Shown here: piece after piece, positions 6,411 to 7,518 of the stretch
Layout of the letters: every line of letters starts with the position of its first letter
How positions within the stretch are numbered: the first letter of the stretch is position 1
Notes under the pieces: model-generated
The model's input: the letters and a program-made list of their open reading frames with translations, nothing else
Database searches by the model: none
What the model was told of the DNA's origin: nothing
Program-made: the position numbers and the translations under genes
Origin: Candidatus Aenigmatarchaeota archaeon
Lineage (GTDB): Archaea > Aenigmatarchaeota > Aenigmatarchaeia > Aenigmatarchaeales > SZUA-1535
DNA: 7,518 nucleotides
Direction: 5' to 3'
Assembly (NCBI GenBank): GCA_015521535.1
Contig: WAOA01000021.1
Location: 1 to 7,518, forward strand

Positions 6411-6414
6411 GAAG

Positions 6415-7074
6415 ATGATAACGGAAAGAGATATTGAAAGATGGAAGAAAGATACGCTGGAAGTTTTTGATAAGTTGGGAATTTTTCCGCGTGGAGTACT
6501 TGAAGAAGGTGAGAAAATAAAGCCTGTTCTGTGGGAAGAAAGCCCGTACCTTGAGAAAATAGAACAAAGTACGCTTTCACAGTCTGTACCTTCGTCTACT
6601 TTTAATACCGAAAATTATTCTACGTTCGGAAAAATAACTGTTCAGGACGCTTCTTATTATGATAAAGTATTCGGAGACGTTACTTACATACCATATGCCG
6701 AGCGTTACGGAGATCGTGTAATTATGTTTTATATTTACAAGAAAAATGTTTTTGAAAACGCTTCAACCTTCATAAAATTTCTCGAATTAAAAAATTTCAG
6801 CCCGCTTATGATCATAAGAATCAGTAAAAATATTGAATTGATAGGCGAAGATAATTTCCGGGAATATATGAATCAAAGCGGTATGGATCACGAATTTGCG
6901 CATTTGTTGGCATTTCTTTGCGGTGACGATTACAAAGAAGATAGAGCGTGCGAAATTCAAATGAGAGTAGCGCGGTACCGCGGCGAAAGCGATGAAAATT
7001 GGAATATTGTTGCATATGAAATTCTCCCCTCATTTCTTCTCGCTCATAAATATTATATTCCTCAAAAATATTAA
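6415..7074 (+). CDS. Putative HEXXH zinc metalloprotease, partner of wHTH protein
   Basis: A 219-residue soluble protein with no signal peptide or membrane helix, so probably cytoplasmic. The key feature is HEFAH at 159-163, a HEXXH zinc motif (H159 and H163 as ligands, E160 as general base), followed by KEDRACE with E175 and E180 as candidate third ligands. The order HEXXH, short loop, acidic E-D-x-A-x-E helix resembles the ImmA/IrrE (COG2856) proteases, which in bacteria act on a partner HTH repressor. Overall similarity cannot be judged by eye, so the family name is tentative. The first 150 residues are unrecognised, with a polar Ser/Thr-rich stretch at about 51-70. It starts 4 nt after the wHTH stop and is translationally coupled to it. 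A non-catalytic HEXXH occurrence by chance cannot be excluded. Confidence 0.6.
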   Translation: MITERDIERWKKDTLEVFDKLGIFPRGVLEEGEKIKPVLWEESPYLEKIEQSTLSQSVPSSTFNTENYSTFGKITVQDASYYDKVFGDVTYIPYAERYGDRVIMFYIYKKNVFENASTFIKFLELKNFSPLMIIRISKNIELIGEDNFREYMNQSGMDHEFAHLLAFLCGDDYKEDRACEIQMRVARYRGESDENWNIVAYEILPSFLLAHKYYIPQKY

Positions 7075-7114
7075 GTTTAAAAACTTCGTAAACAATTAAA
7101 ACCTATTTAACAAG

Positions 7115-7121
7115 TTTTTTT
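7115..7121 (+). terminator. Oligo-T terminator after protease gene
   Basis: A run of seven T residues about 40 nt after the protease stop fits archaeal T-tract termination. A weak inverted repeat AAGTTT/AAACTT lies at 7073-7086. The two would separate this operon from the S-layer gene. Confidence 0.4.
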
Positions 7122-7150
7122 GTTTAAAAAATATATTCGGAAACTTTTGA

Positions 7151-7173
7151 GTAAACACGCGTAAACGGTTTAC
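7151..7173. promoter_or_regulatory. GTAAAC repeats upstream of S-layer promoter
   Basis: GTAAAC at 7151-7156 and 7161-7166 is followed by GTTTAC at 7168-7173, the last two forming a perfect 6-bp inverted repeat with a 1-nt spacer. Another GTAAAC lies at 7088-7093. The cluster ends 2 bp before a strong TATA box, where an activator or repressor could act. This is a sequence observation only. Confidence 0.35.
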
Positions 7174-7175
7174 AG

Positions 7176-7187
7176 TTATATATAAAT
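7176..7187 (+). promoter_or_regulatory. Upstream TATA box of S-layer gene
   Basis: TTATATATAAAT is a strong archaeal TATA match that would start transcription near 7208, leaving a leader of about 75 nt. It may act together with or instead of the second box at 7202-7215. Confidence 0.5.
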
Positions 7188-7201
7188 ACCAGAAAATTGC
7201 A

Positions 7202-7215
7202 CTATATTTATATAT
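7202..7215 (+). promoter_or_regulatory. Downstream TATA box of S-layer gene
   Basis: CTATATTTATATAT, preceded by an A-rich stretch (GAAAATTG), would give a start near 7235 and a leader of about 50 nt. Two tandem boxes would suit a highly expressed surface protein. Confidence 0.45.
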
Positions 7216-7275
7216 CGATGAAGTCGTAAGACCGAGAAAAACGTATCTATGTACACCCGTTAAAAAATGAAAAAA

Positions 7276-7280
7276 GGTGA
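7276..7280 (+). promoter_or_regulatory. Shine-Dalgarno of S-layer gene
   Basis: GGTGA lies 4 nt before the ATG at 7285 and selects it over the in-frame ATG at 7267, which would place the ribosome site inside the coding region. Confidence 0.7.
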
Positions 7281-7284
7281 AGGT

Positions 7285-7518
7285 ATGCAGTTTAGAAGAA
7301 TTGCGGCTGTTGCGGGCTCTGCCTTGCTTGCCGGAGCAACACTCGCAACAGCAGGATTGGCAGCAACAGTTAACACAGTAGGCGAAATTACAACCAAAAT
7401 GGGAAATGCGAAAGAAAATTTCCCGATATTTGTAATAGGTGAAAATGCAGCAGCAAGCGACGTTGCAGGAGCGATCGATATAGCAGTAAGATTGGCTGCA
7501 AATTATAAAACCCAGGAA
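7285..7518 (+). CDS. S-layer protein, N-terminal part (cut by window end)
   Basis: The first 78 codons of a secreted S-layer protein that continues beyond the window. Residues 1-27 form a signal peptide: basic MQFRR, then an Ala/Leu/Gly-rich core, with likely cleavage after GLA or GLAA. The mature start TVNTVGEITTKMGN leads into FPIFVIGENAAASDVAGAID, followed by IAVRLA. This V-G-x-N-A-A-x-x-D-V-x-x-A-x-x-I-A pattern marks the N-terminal domain of S-layer proteins in methanococci, Thermococcales and several DPANN groups. It would form the paracrystalline cell coat. It has its own promoter region with tandem TATA boxes and a strong GGTGA site, so it is probably strongly expressed and independent of the preceding operon. 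Codon use is richer in Ala and G/C than its neighbours, as is usual for such abundant proteins. Confidence 0.85.
   Translation, partial: MQFRRIAAVAGSALLAGATLATAGLAATVNTVGEITTKMGNAKENFPIFVIGENAAASDVAGAIDIAVRLAANYKTQE

Overview
The window is archaeal. It encodes two proteins of the archaeal/eukaryotic information-processing set, Nop10 and the alpha subunit of initiation factor 2. It also has TATA/BRE-like promoters, apparently leaderless transcripts, GGTGA Shine-Dalgarno motifs, and the start of an archaeal S-layer protein. The large surface protein, with a PGF-pre-PGF domain, a Cys-rich CGNGIC module, about 44 N-glycosylation sequons and a C-terminal anchor, fits a DPANN-type or other uncultivated euryarchaeal lineage. 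The lineage cannot be fixed from this window. The DNA is AT-rich, so small GC-richer patches outside genes stand out.

Layout. 1-358: non-coding, with small inverted repeats and two hairpins sharing the decamer TTATCCGGAC, leading into a TATA-like box. 359-3454 (+): a 1031-residue secreted, membrane-anchored surface protein. 3463-3630 (-): nop10, a 55-residue gene. 3643-4419 (-): aIF2 alpha, in an operon with nop10 and convergent with the surface protein across only 8 bp. 4420-4606: a promoter that may fire both ways, then a GC-richer patch able to fold into a closed multi-hairpin structure (candidate RNA, + strand). 4607-5848 (-): an AAA_14/DUF4143-type archaeal ATPase. Its N-terminus continues in frame to about 5953 but is cut by a TGA at 5915-5917 and has no usual start codon. 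5951-6006: two palindromes with the same core flank the BRE/TATA of the ATPase. 6078-6410 and 6415-7074 (+): a small winged-helix protein and a putative HEXXH (HEFAH) metalloprotease, translationally coupled. 7075-7284: terminator, GTAAAC repeats and tandem TATA boxes. 7285-7518 (+): first 78 codons of an S-layer protein, cut by the window end.

How they fit together. nop10-aIF2 alpha is conserved housekeeping (rRNA pseudouridylation and translation initiation), and the flanking genes build the cell surface. The accessory part is 4607-7074. It holds an ATPase with a nuclease-like C-terminus, an operator-like double palindrome over its promoter, and a divergent wHTH/protease pair that resembles in logic the bacterial ImmR-ImmA repressor/anti-repressor-protease pairs. 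A regulatory circuit in which the wHTH protein binds the palindromes and the protease relieves repression is an inference. It is the most interesting hypothesis here.
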